Of a DNA stretch of 41,273 nt, positions 24,730-34,500 are shown one piece after another. The notes beneath the pieces are model-generated. The model was not told where the DNA came from, made no database searches, and saw only the letters and a list, made by a program, of their open reading frames with translations. Made by a program: the position numbers and the translations under genes. The stretch lies in assembly GCA_028687425.1 (NCBI GenBank), contig JAQUAD010000025.1, forward strand, positions 1 to 41,273, read 5' to 3'. Positions within the stretch are counted from its first letter, which is position 1. Each line of letters starts with the position of its first letter. The stretch comes from Sideroxydans sp. (GTDB lineage Bacteria > Pseudomonadota > Gammaproteobacteria > Burkholderiales > Gallionellaceae).

Positions 24730-25482
24730 TCAATTCGATCGGGAGCAGACTGCGCAATGCGGGTCGCGCGCCAGCTTCATGACGCGCGGCTGCATGCGCA
24801 GCGCATCCAGTGTCAACAGCTTTCCGTGCAGCGTACTGTCTATACCCGCCAGTAATTTCAGGGCCTCGGCAGCCTGCATGCTGCCGACGATGCCGACCAG
24901 CGGGGCGAACACGCCCATCACCGCGCAACGCGTTTCTTCAGCTTCACTATCCTCCGGGTACAGGCAGTTGTAGCAGGGGCTGTCCGGACGGCGAAAGTCG
25001 AAGACACTTACCTGGCCATCGAAGCGCGTCGCGGCGCCTGAAACCAGCGGTTTGCCGGCTGCGGCACAAACGCGATTCAAGGCATAGCGCGTAGGGAAAT
25101 TGTCGCTGCAATCCAGCACGATATCGGCTTCATCCACCAGCTCGGCCAAGCGCATTTCATCAGCTCGTTCCTGCAGGGGGCGTACATGGACCTCCGGGTT
25201 GATCGCGTTCAGTGTTTGTTGCGCAGATTCAACCTTGGCCGTACCGATACTCGTTGTTCGATGCGCCAGCTGGCGTTGCAGATTTGTGAGGTCAACATGG
25301 TCATCATCACACAGGGTGAGGTTGCTCACGCCGGCAGCGGCAAGGAACATGGCTGCAGGAGAGCCCAAGCCTCCCGCGCCCAGGATCAGTACCCTGGCAT
25401 CGAGAAGTGATTGCTGGCCCTCAATGCCGATCTCCGGCAAGAGGATATGGCGGCTGTAGCGCAGCAGCTGATTGTCGTCCAT
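24730..25482 (-). CDS. moeB: MoeB/ThiF family adenylyltransferase
   Basis: This E1-like enzyme adenylates the C-terminal glycine of a ubiquitin-like sulfur carrier (MoaD or ThiS). The 250-aa protein has RYSRHILLPEIG at the start, the nucleotide-binding LGAGGLGSPAAMFLAAAG, DxxDLTNLQRQ, and the zinc-binding pairs CYNC and CAVC. There is no rhodanese domain. Sequence alone does not separate MoeB from ThiF. No moaD is in the window, while thiS is at 11033, so a role in thiamine synthesis is possible. It is last in the gpmI operon. Confidence 0.88.
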   Translation of the reverse strand: MDDNQLLRYSRHILLPEIGIEGQQSLLDARVLILGAGGLGSPAAMFLAAAGVSNLTLCDDDHVDLTNLQRQLAHRTTSIGTAKVESAQQTLNAINPEVHVRPLQERADEMRLAELVDEADIVLDCSDNFPTRYALNRVCAAAGKPLVSGAATRFDGQVSVFDFRRPDSPCYNCLYPEDSEAEETRCAVMGVFAPLVGIVGSMQAAEALKLLAGIDSTLHGKLLTLDALRMQPRVMKLARDPHCAVCSRSN

Positions 25483-25488
25483 CCTGCG

Positions 25489-25896
25489 TTATTTCGTCCT
25501 GGCGGAAGAAGGCGGGATGTCGAGGTGGTCACCGTGCGGGTGTTGCTCGTAGGCCTTGACGAAGACTTCTTGGGAATTGTTCTTGGTGCGCGGCTCCGGC
25601 GTCTTCAGGTTGTGGTACTGCACATCCTCGCAATAATGGATGAGCGAGTGCTTGACGCGCTGGAAGAGGCTGAAGTTGAAAACGAAGCCTTCTTTCTGCA
25701 GTGCCTTTTGCAGGCCCTCCAGCGAATAATGAACAATGCTGTAGCGGATGCACAGAGTTCGGTGAGTGGGCCCGCGTTCCACTTCGAAATTCTTCAGCCC
25801 GCCAAGCAGCAGATAGGCCTGCTCGACTTGATCGGCCGGTTCATCTGCAAATACGAGAATGCGTTCTTTGTGCAGCTCAAACGGATTCATATTCAT
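25489..25896 (-). CDS. Uncharacterised small protein between ctpA and moeB
   Basis: I do not recognise a characterised family. The 135-aa protein begins MNMNPFELHKERILVFADEP and its first 75 residues alternate predicted strands and helices in the order strand-helix-strand-strand-helix-strand. That resembles a ferredoxin-like or heavy-metal-associated fold, but without a CxxC metal site. The tail is polar and likely flexible. There is no signal peptide or membrane helix. Its start overlaps the ctpA stop (ATGA) and it ends 6 bp before moeB, so it is embedded in the operon and translated with its neighbours. Confidence 0.8.
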   Translation of the reverse strand: MNMNPFELHKERILVFADEPADQVEQAYLLLGGLKNFEVERGPTHRTLCIRYSIVHYSLEGLQKALQKEGFVFNFSLFQRVKHSLIHYCEDVQYHNLKTPEPRTKNNSQEVFVKAYEQHPHGDHLDIPPSSARTK

Positions 25897-27284
25897 TTCC
25901 CCCGCAGAATGCTCATCCCTTTCAAGAGATTCAGCGCCTGATTCAGCTGATAGTCGTTCTTGGCACCGAATTCCGCCACCTCGACCTTTTCGGAATTCTC
26001 TTCCTTGTTCTTTTGTGTGGCTTTGTGTGCCGGCTTGGTCAGGTTGCCGGACTGCTCTGACTGTCCATTGCTTAAGTGCTTGTCCAGGTCTGCCTCGCGT
26101 AAGCGCAAGGTGCTGTCGAAAACAGCGGTCGCGGGATCTTCGACCATAATATCCGGCTCAATACCCTTGGCCTGAATGGAGCGGCCGCTTGGTGTGTAAT
26201 AACGCGCGGTAGTTAGCTTGATCGCGGTGTTGTTGCCGAGCGGGAGTATGGTTTGCACCGAACCTTTACCGAAAGACTGGGTGCCCATGATAACTGCACG
26301 CTTATGGTCTTGCAGGGCACCGGCAACAATCTCGGAGGCTGAAGCGGAACCGCCGTTCACCAGCACCACCATCGGCACATTGGTGAACTCTCCGGGCAGA
26401 TCTTTCAGGTAGTCCTCCTTGTTGCCGCGCAGATAATATTCCGGGCTGGCCAACAGGCGCATATGCGCATCGTCGGTACGGCCTTCGGTGTAGACCACCA
26501 AGGCATCCTTGGGCAGAAAGGCGGCCGACACACCGACGGCGGCAGTCAGCAATCCGCCCGGATCGTTACGCAGGTCCAGCACCAGTCCTTGCAGCGGGGC
26601 TTTGTTCTGCTTGCGCAGGTTCTCAAGCGCAGTCGCGAGGTTCTCGCCGGTATGTTCCTGGAACTGAGTGATGCGCACGAATCCGTAGCCCGGCTCGGGC
26701 ATCTTGTATTTCACGCTCTGTACCTTGATCACCGCACGCACGATATCGACCTGGAAGGGCTTGGGCTCGCTCTTGCGCACAACGGTCAGGCGGATGGTAC
26801 TGCCGGGTTTGCCACGCATGCGCTTGACGGCGTCGTTCAGGGTGAGGCCTTTCACCAGAGTGTCATCCAGTTTGATGATCAGGTCGCCACTCTGGATGCC
26901 TGCCTTGAATGCCGGCGTGTCCTCGATGGGAGAAATCACTTTGACCAGGCCGTCTTCCATGCCGACTTCTATGCCGAGGCCGCCGAACTCACCCTGGGTG
27001 CCGACTTGCAGCTCCTTGAAGCCTTCGGCGTCGAGATAGGCCGAGTGCGGATCAAGTCCGGAAAGCATACCGTTGATCGCTTCGGTAATCAGCTTCTTGT
27101 CGCTCACCGGCTCCACGTAGTCACTCTTGATGCGACCGAACACATCCGAGAACGCGCGCAATTCCTCCACCGGTAGAGGCAGAGGCAATTCCTTTTCGGC
27201 AACGGCGGAGAAATGCAGGCTGACAGCAACGCCTGCCACCAGACCGATACTGATCAGACCCAATTCCTTGAAGCGACGACTCAT
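25893..27284 (-). CDS. ctpA: Carboxyl-terminal processing protease (S41 family)
   Basis: CtpA-type proteases act in the periplasm on C-terminal ends of proteins, including enzymes of peptidoglycan turnover. The 463-aa protein has an N-terminal signal/anchor helix (LISIGLVAGVAVSLHFSAVA), a PDZ domain (GLGIEVGMEDGLVKVISPIE onward), and the S41 catalytic core. In the core, the nucleophile Ser lies in NGGSASASEIVAGAL and the general-base Lys in GTQSFGKGSVQ. I chose ATG 27284 with GAGGAAA before it, rather than a TTG ten codons upstream. It overlaps envC and the next gene by 4 nt each (ATGA). Confidence 0.95.
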   Translation of the reverse strand: MSRRFKELGLISIGLVAGVAVSLHFSAVAEKELPLPLPVEELRAFSDVFGRIKSDYVEPVSDKKLITEAINGMLSGLDPHSAYLDAEGFKELQVGTQGEFGGLGIEVGMEDGLVKVISPIEDTPAFKAGIQSGDLIIKLDDTLVKGLTLNDAVKRMRGKPGSTIRLTVVRKSEPKPFQVDIVRAVIKVQSVKYKMPEPGYGFVRITQFQEHTGENLATALENLRKQNKAPLQGLVLDLRNDPGGLLTAAVGVSAAFLPKDALVVYTEGRTDDAHMRLLASPEYYLRGNKEDYLKDLPGEFTNVPMVVLVNGGSASASEIVAGALQDHKRAVIMGTQSFGKGSVQTILPLGNNTAIKLTTARYYTPSGRSIQAKGIEPDIMVEDPATAVFDSTLRLREADLDKHLSNGQSEQSGNLTKPAHKATQKNKEENSEKVEVAEFGAKNDYQLNQALNLLKGMSILRGK

Positions 27285-28417
27285 CTTGTTTTTCCTCGTG
27301 GAAGCTTGATCCACTTGTCTGGGTTGAAAGGACTGCCTTTATAGCGTAGTTCAAAGTATAAACCGGAATCCACGTTGCCGCCGCTGTTGCCCACGCTGGC
27401 CACGATATCACCGGTCTGTATGTTGTCGCCTACCTGTTTGTACAGCGTCTCGTTGTTGCCATACAGGCTCATGAAGCCCTGTCCGTGATCGACGATCAGC
27501 AGGTTGCCGAAGCCGCGCAGCCAGTCTGCATATACCACGCGCCCTGCCGCCACGGCCAGCACGGGCTGGCGAGCTGCGGCGCGCACGAACCATCCGGTCC
27601 ATGGCAGATTGCTCTCTGCGCGTCGCTCTCCATAGCGGTTACTTACTTCTCCGCTGACGGGCAGTGCCAGCTTGCCTTTGAGTGCCTTGAATGCTGTGCC
27701 GTCACCATCGCTGGAGAGTTGCCCCAGCTCGCCGACCAGTTTGGTCAGACGGGCTTCGTTGCGTTTCAGGCGATCTATCTCGTGTTGTTGCTTCTTCAAC
27801 TGCAGGGCGATCTTGCGCAAAGTGCTGCGGCGTTTGTCCTGCTCACGCTGCAGTTGGTTCAACTCTTTTTTTTCGGAGGCTTGCAGTGCTGCAATTTCCT
27901 GCTGCTTGGCTTGAGTATCGCGCGATGCAGTCTGAAGTTCGGCCAGTCCGCTACGCAACTTTTGTAAAGTGTCGGCGCGCTCACGTGCGATGTAGTCGTA
28001 ATAGCGTAATTCGCGTGCCAGCTGGCTGGGTTCCTGGCTGTTTAGCAGCAACTTGAGATAGTCCTGATCGACACCGCCGATGTATTGCCGGTAGAGCAAG
28101 CGCCCCAGCAAGGATTGCTGTTTACTGTAATTGGCGCTCAGCTCGGCAGAGCGCTGTTGCAAACGGTCTAGATCGCGGTCGGCTTGATGGCGCTGGCGCG
28201 TCAGTTGGGACAGGTTGCGATTACTGTCGCTGATGGCACGTTCTGAATCACGCAGGGCATCGGCGACTTCGGAGCGTGATTCGCTGGCTTGCTCAAAATC
28301 GCGCTGGATAGCGGCGAGACGCTGGCGGAGTTTTTCCAGATCGGATTCCTGCGATGCAAACGCGCTTGAGGGCAGCAGTAGTACTGCCAACAAGCACGAA
28401 TGCAGTCTGCGTATCAC
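27281..28417 (-). CDS. envC: EnvC-like murein hydrolase activator
   Basis: EnvC activates the amidases AmiA/AmiB for septal peptidoglycan splitting during cell division. The 378-aa protein has a signal peptide (cleavage probably after SSAFA), a long coiled coil from about residue 25 to 240, and a C-terminal LytM (M23) domain. Zinc ligands of active LytM enzymes appear to be missing: the first motif reads SNRYGERR and the HxH position reads YFE in GLYFELRY. That fits an activator rather than an enzyme. The start is GTG 28417, overlapping the gpmI stop. The gpmI-envC-ctpA order is widely conserved. Confidence 0.94.
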   Translation of the reverse strand: MIRRLHSCLLAVLLLPSSAFASQESDLEKLRQRLAAIQRDFEQASESRSEVADALRDSERAISDSNRNLSQLTRQRHQADRDLDRLQQRSAELSANYSKQQSLLGRLLYRQYIGGVDQDYLKLLLNSQEPSQLARELRYYDYIARERADTLQKLRSGLAELQTASRDTQAKQQEIAALQASEKKELNQLQREQDKRRSTLRKIALQLKKQQHEIDRLKRNEARLTKLVGELGQLSSDGDGTAFKALKGKLALPVSGEVSNRYGERRAESNLPWTGWFVRAAARQPVLAVAAGRVVYADWLRGFGNLLIVDHGQGFMSLYGNNETLYKQVGDNIQTGDIVASVGNSGGNVDSGLYFELRYKGSPFNPDKWIKLPRGKTR

Positions 28418-29964
28418 TTGAGCCGGATCAGAGAATGGCCGGTCATTTCCGGCGGTTGCGGCAAGCCCATCATGGCAAGTAACGTCGGGGCGACATCCTG
28501 CAGTGCGCCATCACCAGCCGGCGCCATTTCGGCCTTGCGCCCGATGTAGAGGAATGGCACGTGGTTCAGTGTGTGCGCGGTGTGCGCCTGATTGGTGCCG
28601 CGGTCCATCATCTGCTCGGCATTGCCGTGGTCGGCAGTGATCAAGACTTCTCCGCCGCATTCCAGCATCGCATTCACCACGCGTCCGATACACTCATCCA
28701 GAGCCTCGACCGCCTTGACGGCCGCTTCCATCACGCCGCTGTGGCCGACCATGTCGCCGTTGGCGTAGTTGCACAGAATGGCTTGGTACTGCTTGCTGCG
28801 GATCGCTTCTTCAAGCTTGTCAGTCACCTCGTAGGCGCTCATCTCGGGTTTCAGGTCGTAGGTGGCAACCTTGGGGGAAGGTACCAATACGCGGTCCTCA
28901 CCGGGATAGGGCTGCTCGCGGCCGCCGCTCATGAAGTAGGTCACATGTGCATATTTCTCGGTTTCGGCTATGCGTAGCTGCTTCAGTCCAAGGTTGGAGA
29001 GGTACTCGCCGATGCCGTTATGGATGGTGTCTGCGCTATAGGCGCTAGGCAGATGGAAATCCGCGCCATAACTGCTCAGGGTGGAGAAATTGGCCAGTTT
29101 GGGGAAGCGCGTACGGGGAAAACCGTCGAAAGCTTCATCCGTCAGCGCGCGGGTGATCTCGCGAGCACGGTCGGCGCGGAAGTTCATGAACACCGCTACA
29201 TCGCCATCCTGCATCGCGCAGGGTTCACCGATCACGGTAGCCTGCACGAACTCGTCGTTCTCGCCGCGCGCATAGGCAGCTTCCAGTCCGGTTTGCGCAT
29301 CCGGCGCGCTGAACGGTGCGACACCTTGGGTCAGCAAATCATAGGCGATCTGCACACGTTCCCAGCGGTTGTCGCGGTCCATCGCGAAATAGCGTCCCAC
29401 GATGCTGGCGATGCGACCTGCGCCCAGTTGTTTGCATTGCGTGTCCAGCGCCTGCAAGGATTGCGCGGCACTGCGCGGTGGGGTGTCGCGCCCGTCGAGG
29501 AAGGCATGCACATAGATCTTGTCCAGTCCCGCTTGGGCGGCCATCTTCACCATGGCAAGGATATGTGTCTCATGGCTGTGTACGCCGCCGGGCGAGAGCA
29601 GGCCCAAGATATGGAAAGCACTGCCGTTGCGCTTGGCGGTCGCCACGGCTTCAGTGAAAACCGGATTGGCGTAAAAACTGCCATCTTCGATGGCCAGATC
29701 CACCTTGGTCAGTTCCTGATACACCACGCGTCCGGCACCGATGTTGAGGTGACCGACCTCGGAGTTTCCCATCTGGCCGCGCGGCAGGCCGACATGCAGC
29801 TCCGACGTGTTGATCAACGTGTGCGGGTACTCACGCCACAGCTTGTCCCAGTTTGGCTTGCGCGCGTGGGAGATGGCGTTGAAGTCGCTGTCCTCGCGAT
29901 AGCCGAAGCCATCGAGGATAAGCAGGAGTACGGGCGTGATAGCTTGAGTAGAACGGTCGGTCAT
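28414..29964 (-). CDS. gpmI: Phosphoglycerate mutase, 2,3-bisphosphoglycerate-independent
   Basis: This enzyme interconverts 3- and 2-phosphoglycerate in glycolysis and gluconeogenesis using two Mn ions and a phosphoserine. The 516-aa protein is full length. [12 protein letters not shown] gives the first metal aspartate, the catalytic Ser68 lies in MGNSEVGH, and the C-terminal [10 protein letters not shown] and [12 protein letters not shown] supply further metal ligands. It is the first gene of the leftward gpmI-envC-ctpA-X-moeB operon. No strong ribosome binding site is seen before ATG 29964. The upstream 136 bp separate it from the divergent arsR-like gene. Confidence 0.97.
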   Translation of the reverse strand: MTDRSTQAITPVLLLILDGFGYREDSDFNAISHARKPNWDKLWREYPHTLINTSELHVGLPRGQMGNSEVGHLNIGAGRVVYQELTKVDLAIEDGSFYANPVFTEAVATAKRNGSAFHILGLLSPGGVHSHETHILAMVKMAAQAGLDKIYVHAFLDGRDTPPRSAAQSLQALDTQCKQLGAGRIASIVGRYFAMDRDNRWERVQIAYDLLTQGVAPFSAPDAQTGLEAAYARGENDEFVQATVIGEPCAMQDGDVAVFMNFRADRAREITRALTDEAFDGFPRTRFPKLANFSTLSSYGADFHLPSAYSADTIHNGIGEYLSNLGLKQLRIAETEKYAHVTYFMSGGREQPYPGEDRVLVPSPKVATYDLKPEMSAYEVTDKLEEAIRSKQYQAILCNYANGDMVGHSGVMEAAVKAVEALDECIGRVVNAMLECGGEVLITADHGNAEQMMDRGTNQAHTAHTLNHVPFLYIGRKAEMAPAGDGALQDVAPTLLAMMGLPQPPEMTGHSLIRLK

Positions 29965-30100
29965 GCTGGATTTTTTTTCACCAAAATATCAGAATATGAG
30001 CAGTTGCTAATTAATCGGCATGCGATGCTCGTTGCGAGTTGTGATTTTAGCTGATTTCGGCGGGTAACAAGCCGCCACCTCCAAATGATAGCTGACGAAT

Positions 30101-30403
30101 ATGACGAACAAACTGATCGATAAAGACGAAGACATCCTGCAAGCATCGCTGGCGATGAAGGCCATTGCGCACCCGTTGCGGCTCAAGGTGCTGTGCGTGT
30201 TGAGCGACGGCGAGCTCAGTGTGCAAGAGATCGTCGATAGCGTCGGCACATCCCAAAGCAATATTTCCCAGCATCTCGCCATCCTGCGCGACAAAGGCGT
30301 GCTCGCCACGCGCAAGGATGCCAATCGCGTCTTCTACCGCATCGGCGACCCGCGTACCGTCAAACTGGTGGGTATGATGCGGGACGTATTCTGCTCAATC
30401 TGA
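30101..30403 (+). CDS. ArsR-family repressor with SqrR/BigR-type cysteine pair
   Basis: The 100-aa winged-helix protein has the ArsR core: AIAHPLRLKVLCVLSDGE, SVQEIVDSVGTSQSNISQHL (recognition helix), then the wing residues TRKDANRVFYRIGD. Only two cysteines exist, Cys32 in helix 2 and Cys98 at the end of helix 5, 66 residues apart. In SqrR (Cys41, Cys107) and BigR (Cys42, Cys108) the same pair with the same 66-residue spacing reacts with persulfides and releases DNA. No CxC metal motif of arsenic or cadmium sensors is present. A persulfide-sensing role is therefore well supported by pattern but unproven. It precedes the RND pump in the same direction by 86 bp. Confidence 0.9.
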   Translation: MTNKLIDKDEDILQASLAMKAIAHPLRLKVLCVLSDGELSVQEIVDSVGTSQSNISQHLAILRDKGVLATRKDANRVFYRIGDPRTVKLVGMMRDVFCSI

Positions 30404-30431
30404 AATAATTACCCTACTATTCGAGTGGGGC

Positions 30432-30469
30432 TTGCCATGCATATTAGAATTCGCTAATATGCGCATATT
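30432..30469 (+). promoter_or_regulatory. RND operon promoter overlapped by two palindromic operators
   Basis: TTGCCA (30432-30437) and TAATAT (30455-30460) with a 17-bp spacer form a good sigma-70 promoter. A perfect palindrome GCATATTAG-N6-CTAATATGC spans 30439-30462, covering the spacer and -10. A second perfect palindrome AATATGCGCATATT spans 30456-30469, covering the -10 and likely start site. Such AT-rich inverted repeats over a core promoter are typical ArsR-family operators, so the regulator encoded just upstream is the natural candidate to bind here. Confidence 0.8.
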
Positions 30470-30489
30470 CTTTTTTTCCGAGGTGTGAC

Positions 30490-31527
30490 ATGAAGCTTGA
30501 TTCCCGTGTGTTGTTCGGTCTTTCGGCCATGTTATTCGGTGCTTCCGTGCAGGCGGCTGAGCCGCTGGCGCTGGCACCCGTGCAATATCGCGAGGTGGAG
30601 CAAACCTACAGCGTGGACGGCGTGGTCGAAGCGACGCGCCAGTCCACCGTGTCGGCGCAGATCTCGGGTCGGGTGAAGGCGATCTTCTTCGACGTGGGCG
30701 ACCGGGTCAGCAAAGGCCAGATCCTGCTCAAGATCGACGAGCGCGAAGCTGAGCAGGCTCTGGCCGGCAGCCGTGCGCAACTCTCGCAGGCGCAGGCCGC
30801 CCTGCAGAACGCCCGACTGAACTACGAGCGCTCGCAGGAACTGTTCAAGCAGAAGTTCATCAGCCAGGCCGCTTTGGACAAGGCCAAGTCGGACTACGAG
30901 ATGGCCAAGGCACAAGCAGAAGCCAGCGAAGCCGGTGCACAGCAATCCGCCCTGGCGCAGAGCTATACCTCGGTCATCGCGCCTTATGCGGGCGTGGTAT
31001 CGGCACGCATGGTCGAGATGGGCGAGATGGTCACGGTCGGCAAACCGCTGATGACCGGTTTCGATCCCTCCCAGTTGCGCGTGATCGCCAATGTGTCGCA
31101 GGACCGCCTGAAAGACATCGGTGCACGCCCCGACGTGACGGTAGAGGTGCCCTCACTGAACCGCTGGATCAAGGCCGCATCGGTTACTGTGCAACCATCA
31201 GCCGACTTGCGCACGCACAGCACACAGGTGCGTATCGATCTGCCAGCGAACCAGGCCAATCTCTATCCCGGCATGTTTGTGCGCACCCATTTCGTGGTGG
31301 GCAAGGAAAACAAGATGCTGATCCCGACCAGTGCCGTGGTGCGCCGTAGCGAAGTGGTGGCGGTGTATGTGGTCGACGAGAAAGGCGCGCCCCGCCTGCG
31401 TCAGGTGCGTCTGGGCGAAGCGAATGCGCAGAACGAGATCGAAGTGTTGGCCGGACTGAACATCGGCGAGCGCGTTGCGCGTGAAGCGGTCAAGGCCGGC
31501 ATGGTCGCCTCGGAGATGAAGCGATGA
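30490..31527 (+). CDS. RND efflux periplasmic adaptor subunit
   Basis: This membrane fusion protein (HlyD/AcrA type) bridges an inner-membrane RND pump and an outer-membrane channel. The 345-aa protein has a signal peptide cleaved probably after ASVQA, with no lipobox cysteine. Two half-lipoyl segments (VSAQISGRVKAIFFDVGDRVSKGQ and the later VIAPYAGVVSARMVEMGEMV) flank a short coiled-coil hairpin (about residues 80-150). A beta-barrel and membrane-proximal domain follow (LYPGMFVRTHFV, LIPTSAVVRR). GAGGTG lies four bases before ATG 30490. The stop overlaps the pump gene by 4 nt. Confidence 0.93.
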   Translation: MKLDSRVLFGLSAMLFGASVQAAEPLALAPVQYREVEQTYSVDGVVEATRQSTVSAQISGRVKAIFFDVGDRVSKGQILLKIDEREAEQALAGSRAQLSQAQAALQNARLNYERSQELFKQKFISQAALDKAKSDYEMAKAQAEASEAGAQQSALAQSYTSVIAPYAGVVSARMVEMGEMVTVGKPLMTGFDPSQLRVIANVSQDRLKDIGARPDVTVEVPSLNRWIKAASVTVQPSADLRTHSTQVRIDLPANQANLYPGMFVRTHFVVGKENKMLIPTSAVVRRSEVVAVYVVDEKGAPRLRQVRLGEANAQNEIEVLAGLNIGERVAREAVKAGMVASEMKR

Positions 31528-34500
31528 GCATGGGCGTATCCGGTCGTATCGCTCGCGTATTCCTGCATTCGCAGATGACACCGCTGCTGGCGCTGGTTGC
31601 TATGCTGCTGGGCATCTTTGCAGTCGCTGTCACGCCGCGCGAAGAAGAGCCGCAGATCAACGTGACCATGGCCAACGTGCTGATTTCATATCCCGGTGCA
31701 TCAGCACAGGATGTGGCAAATACGGTCGCCACACCTGCTGAACAAGTGCTGTCGCAGATCGCGGGCGTGGATCATGTCTATTCCGTCTCGCAGCCGGGCA
31801 TGGCCGTGCTCACCGTGCAATTCAAGGTGGGCGAAGAGCATGTGCCGTCGCTGGTGAAGTTGTACGACGTGATCTGGTCGCATGCCGACTGGCTGCCGTC
31901 CACGCTAGGCGTGGCACAGCCCATCATCAAGGCCAAGGGCATCGATGATGTGCCGGTACTGGCGTTAACCCTGTGGCGCGAGCAGGGCGCGGGCAATGCG
32001 GTCGCATTGTCACAGGTCGCACATGCCATCGAGTCCGAACTGAAACGCGTACCAGGCACTCGTGAGGTGAATACCTTGGGCCAGACACCGCGCGTGGTGC
32101 GGGTGCTGCTTGATCCGGAAGCACTGAATGCGCACCAGCTTTCGGCGCAGGAAGTGCGGGCCGCGTTGCAAGCATCCAATGTGTCGCACAGTGCTGGGAC
32201 ACTGGTACAGAACAACCGCGAAGTGCTGGTGCAGACCGGTACTTTCCTGAGCGATGCGACCGAAGTCAGCCAGCTGGTCGTCGGTGTGACCGCGGGCAAG
32301 CCGGTGTTCCTGCGCGATGTGGCGGAAGTACGCGACAGCGCCGATCAACCGAAGAGCTATGTGTGGATGGGCACCGGCGCTACGGCGGCCGACAAGCAGA
32401 TCACTGCGCAGGGTGAATATGGCGCGGTGACGCTGGCAGTGACCAAGAAGCCGGGCGAGAACGCTGTGGATGTTGCCAACAAACTGCTGCATCGTGTGGA
32501 TGAGTTGAAAGGCAGCGTCATTCCCGATGATGTGCAGGTGACGGTCACGCGCAACTATGGTGAGACTGCCAACGACAAGGCGATGAAGCTGATCAAAAAA
32601 CTGTTCTTCGCTACTTTCGCAGTGGTGGCGCTGGTGTGGTTTGCGTTGGGTCGCCGCGAGGCCTTCATCGTGGGTGTGGCGGTGTTGCTGACTCTGGCGG
32701 TGACCTTGTTCGCTTCCTGGGCCTATGGCTTCACGCTGAATCGCGTGTCGCTGTTTGCGCTGATTTTCTCCATCGGCATCCTGGTGGACGATGCCATCGT
32801 GGTGGTGGAGAACATCCACCGTCGTCGCGAATTGGCGCAGCATCAACCCTTGTCAGAGATCATTCCTGAAGCGGTGGACGAGGTCGGCAGTCCGACCATC
32901 CTGGCCACCTTCACCGTGATTGCTGCGCTGCTGCCGATGGCCTTCGTGAGCGGACTAATGGGGCCCTACATGAGCCCGATCCCGATTAATGCCAGCATGG
33001 GTATGCTGATCTCGCTGGCGATCGCCTTCATCGTCACGCCCTGGTTGGCGCACAAGTTCGCGGGTGCGCACCACGAGGTGGTGAAGAACGAAGAGGACAC
33101 AGCCATTGCGCGTTTCTTCCGTATGCGCCTCGGGCCATTCCTGAACAAGGAGCACGGTAAGGCAGCCCGCCGCAAGCTGTGGCTGGGCATATTGGGCGGT
33201 TTGCTGTTCGCGGTGTCGCTGGCGGTGGTGAAACTGGTCGTGCTGAAGATGCTGCCGTTCGACAACAAGTCCGAGTTCCAGGTGGTGGTGGACATGTCGT
33301 CCGGGACCGCTGTAGAGCAGACCGCTGGCGTGATGCGCGAGATCGGCGCTTATCTGGCGACCGTGCCGGAAGTCACCGACTATCAGGCCTATGCGGGCAC
33401 CGCATCGCCGATCAACTTCAACGGCCTGGTGCGCCAGTACTACCTGCGCAGCACACCGGAACAGGGCGACATCCAGGTCAATCTGCAGGACAAGCATCTG
33501 CGCGATCGCAGCAGTCATGAGATCGCCACCTCGGTACGTGAGCCGGTAGAAGAGATCGCCCAACGTTGGAATGCCAAGGTGAAGGTGGTCGAAGTGCCGC
33601 CGGGCCCGCCTGTGATGTCGCCTATCGTGGCCGAGATCTATGGTCCGGACTATGAAGGTGCGCGGCAGGTCGCGACCAAGGTACATGAGCAGTTCGTCGC
33701 CACCGCAGACATCGTCGGTATCGATGACACAGTGAGCGAAGCTGCACCGAAGATGGTCCTGCGTGTGATGCAAAGCAAGGCAGCGCTGCTGGGTGTGGCG
33801 CAGAGCGATATTGTGGACGCAGTGCAGATCGCCTTGTCCGGTCAGGATGTGACGGCATTGCATGCACTCGACGCGAAATATGCGCCGCCGTTACGGCTCG
33901 GACTGGCAGCGGAAAAGCGCAGCCGTATCGATGATGTACTGAAACTCAAAGTGCGCTCGCGCGACGGGGCGTTGGTGCCGCTGTCGGAAGTGGTGCAGGT
34001 GGTGAAGACAGAGCGTGACTACCCGATCCATCACAAAGACCTGTTGCCGGTGGTGTATGTGACCGGCGACATGGCCGGCGATCTGGACAGCCCTCTGTAC
34101 GGCATGTTCGACATCAACGGCAGGACAGGTGGCATGGCGCTGGAGCAGGGCGGCACGCTGGAGCCGTACTTCTTCAAGCAACCGTCCGATCCGTATGCAG
34201 GTTACGCACTGAAGTGGGATGGCGAATGGCAGGTGACGTTCGAGACCTTCCGCGACATGGGTATCGCCTATGGCGTGGGATTGATACTGATCTACCTGCT
34301 GGTGGTGGCGCAGTTCAAGAGTTACGTCGTGCCGCTGGTGATCATGGCGCCGATTCCACTCACCATCATCGGTGTGATGCCCGGTCATGCCTTGTTCGGC
34401 TCGCAGTTCACTGCGACCTCGATGATCGGCATGATCGCGCTAGCCGGCATCATCGTGCGTAATTCCATCCTGCTGGTGGACTTCGTCAACCTGCAACTGC

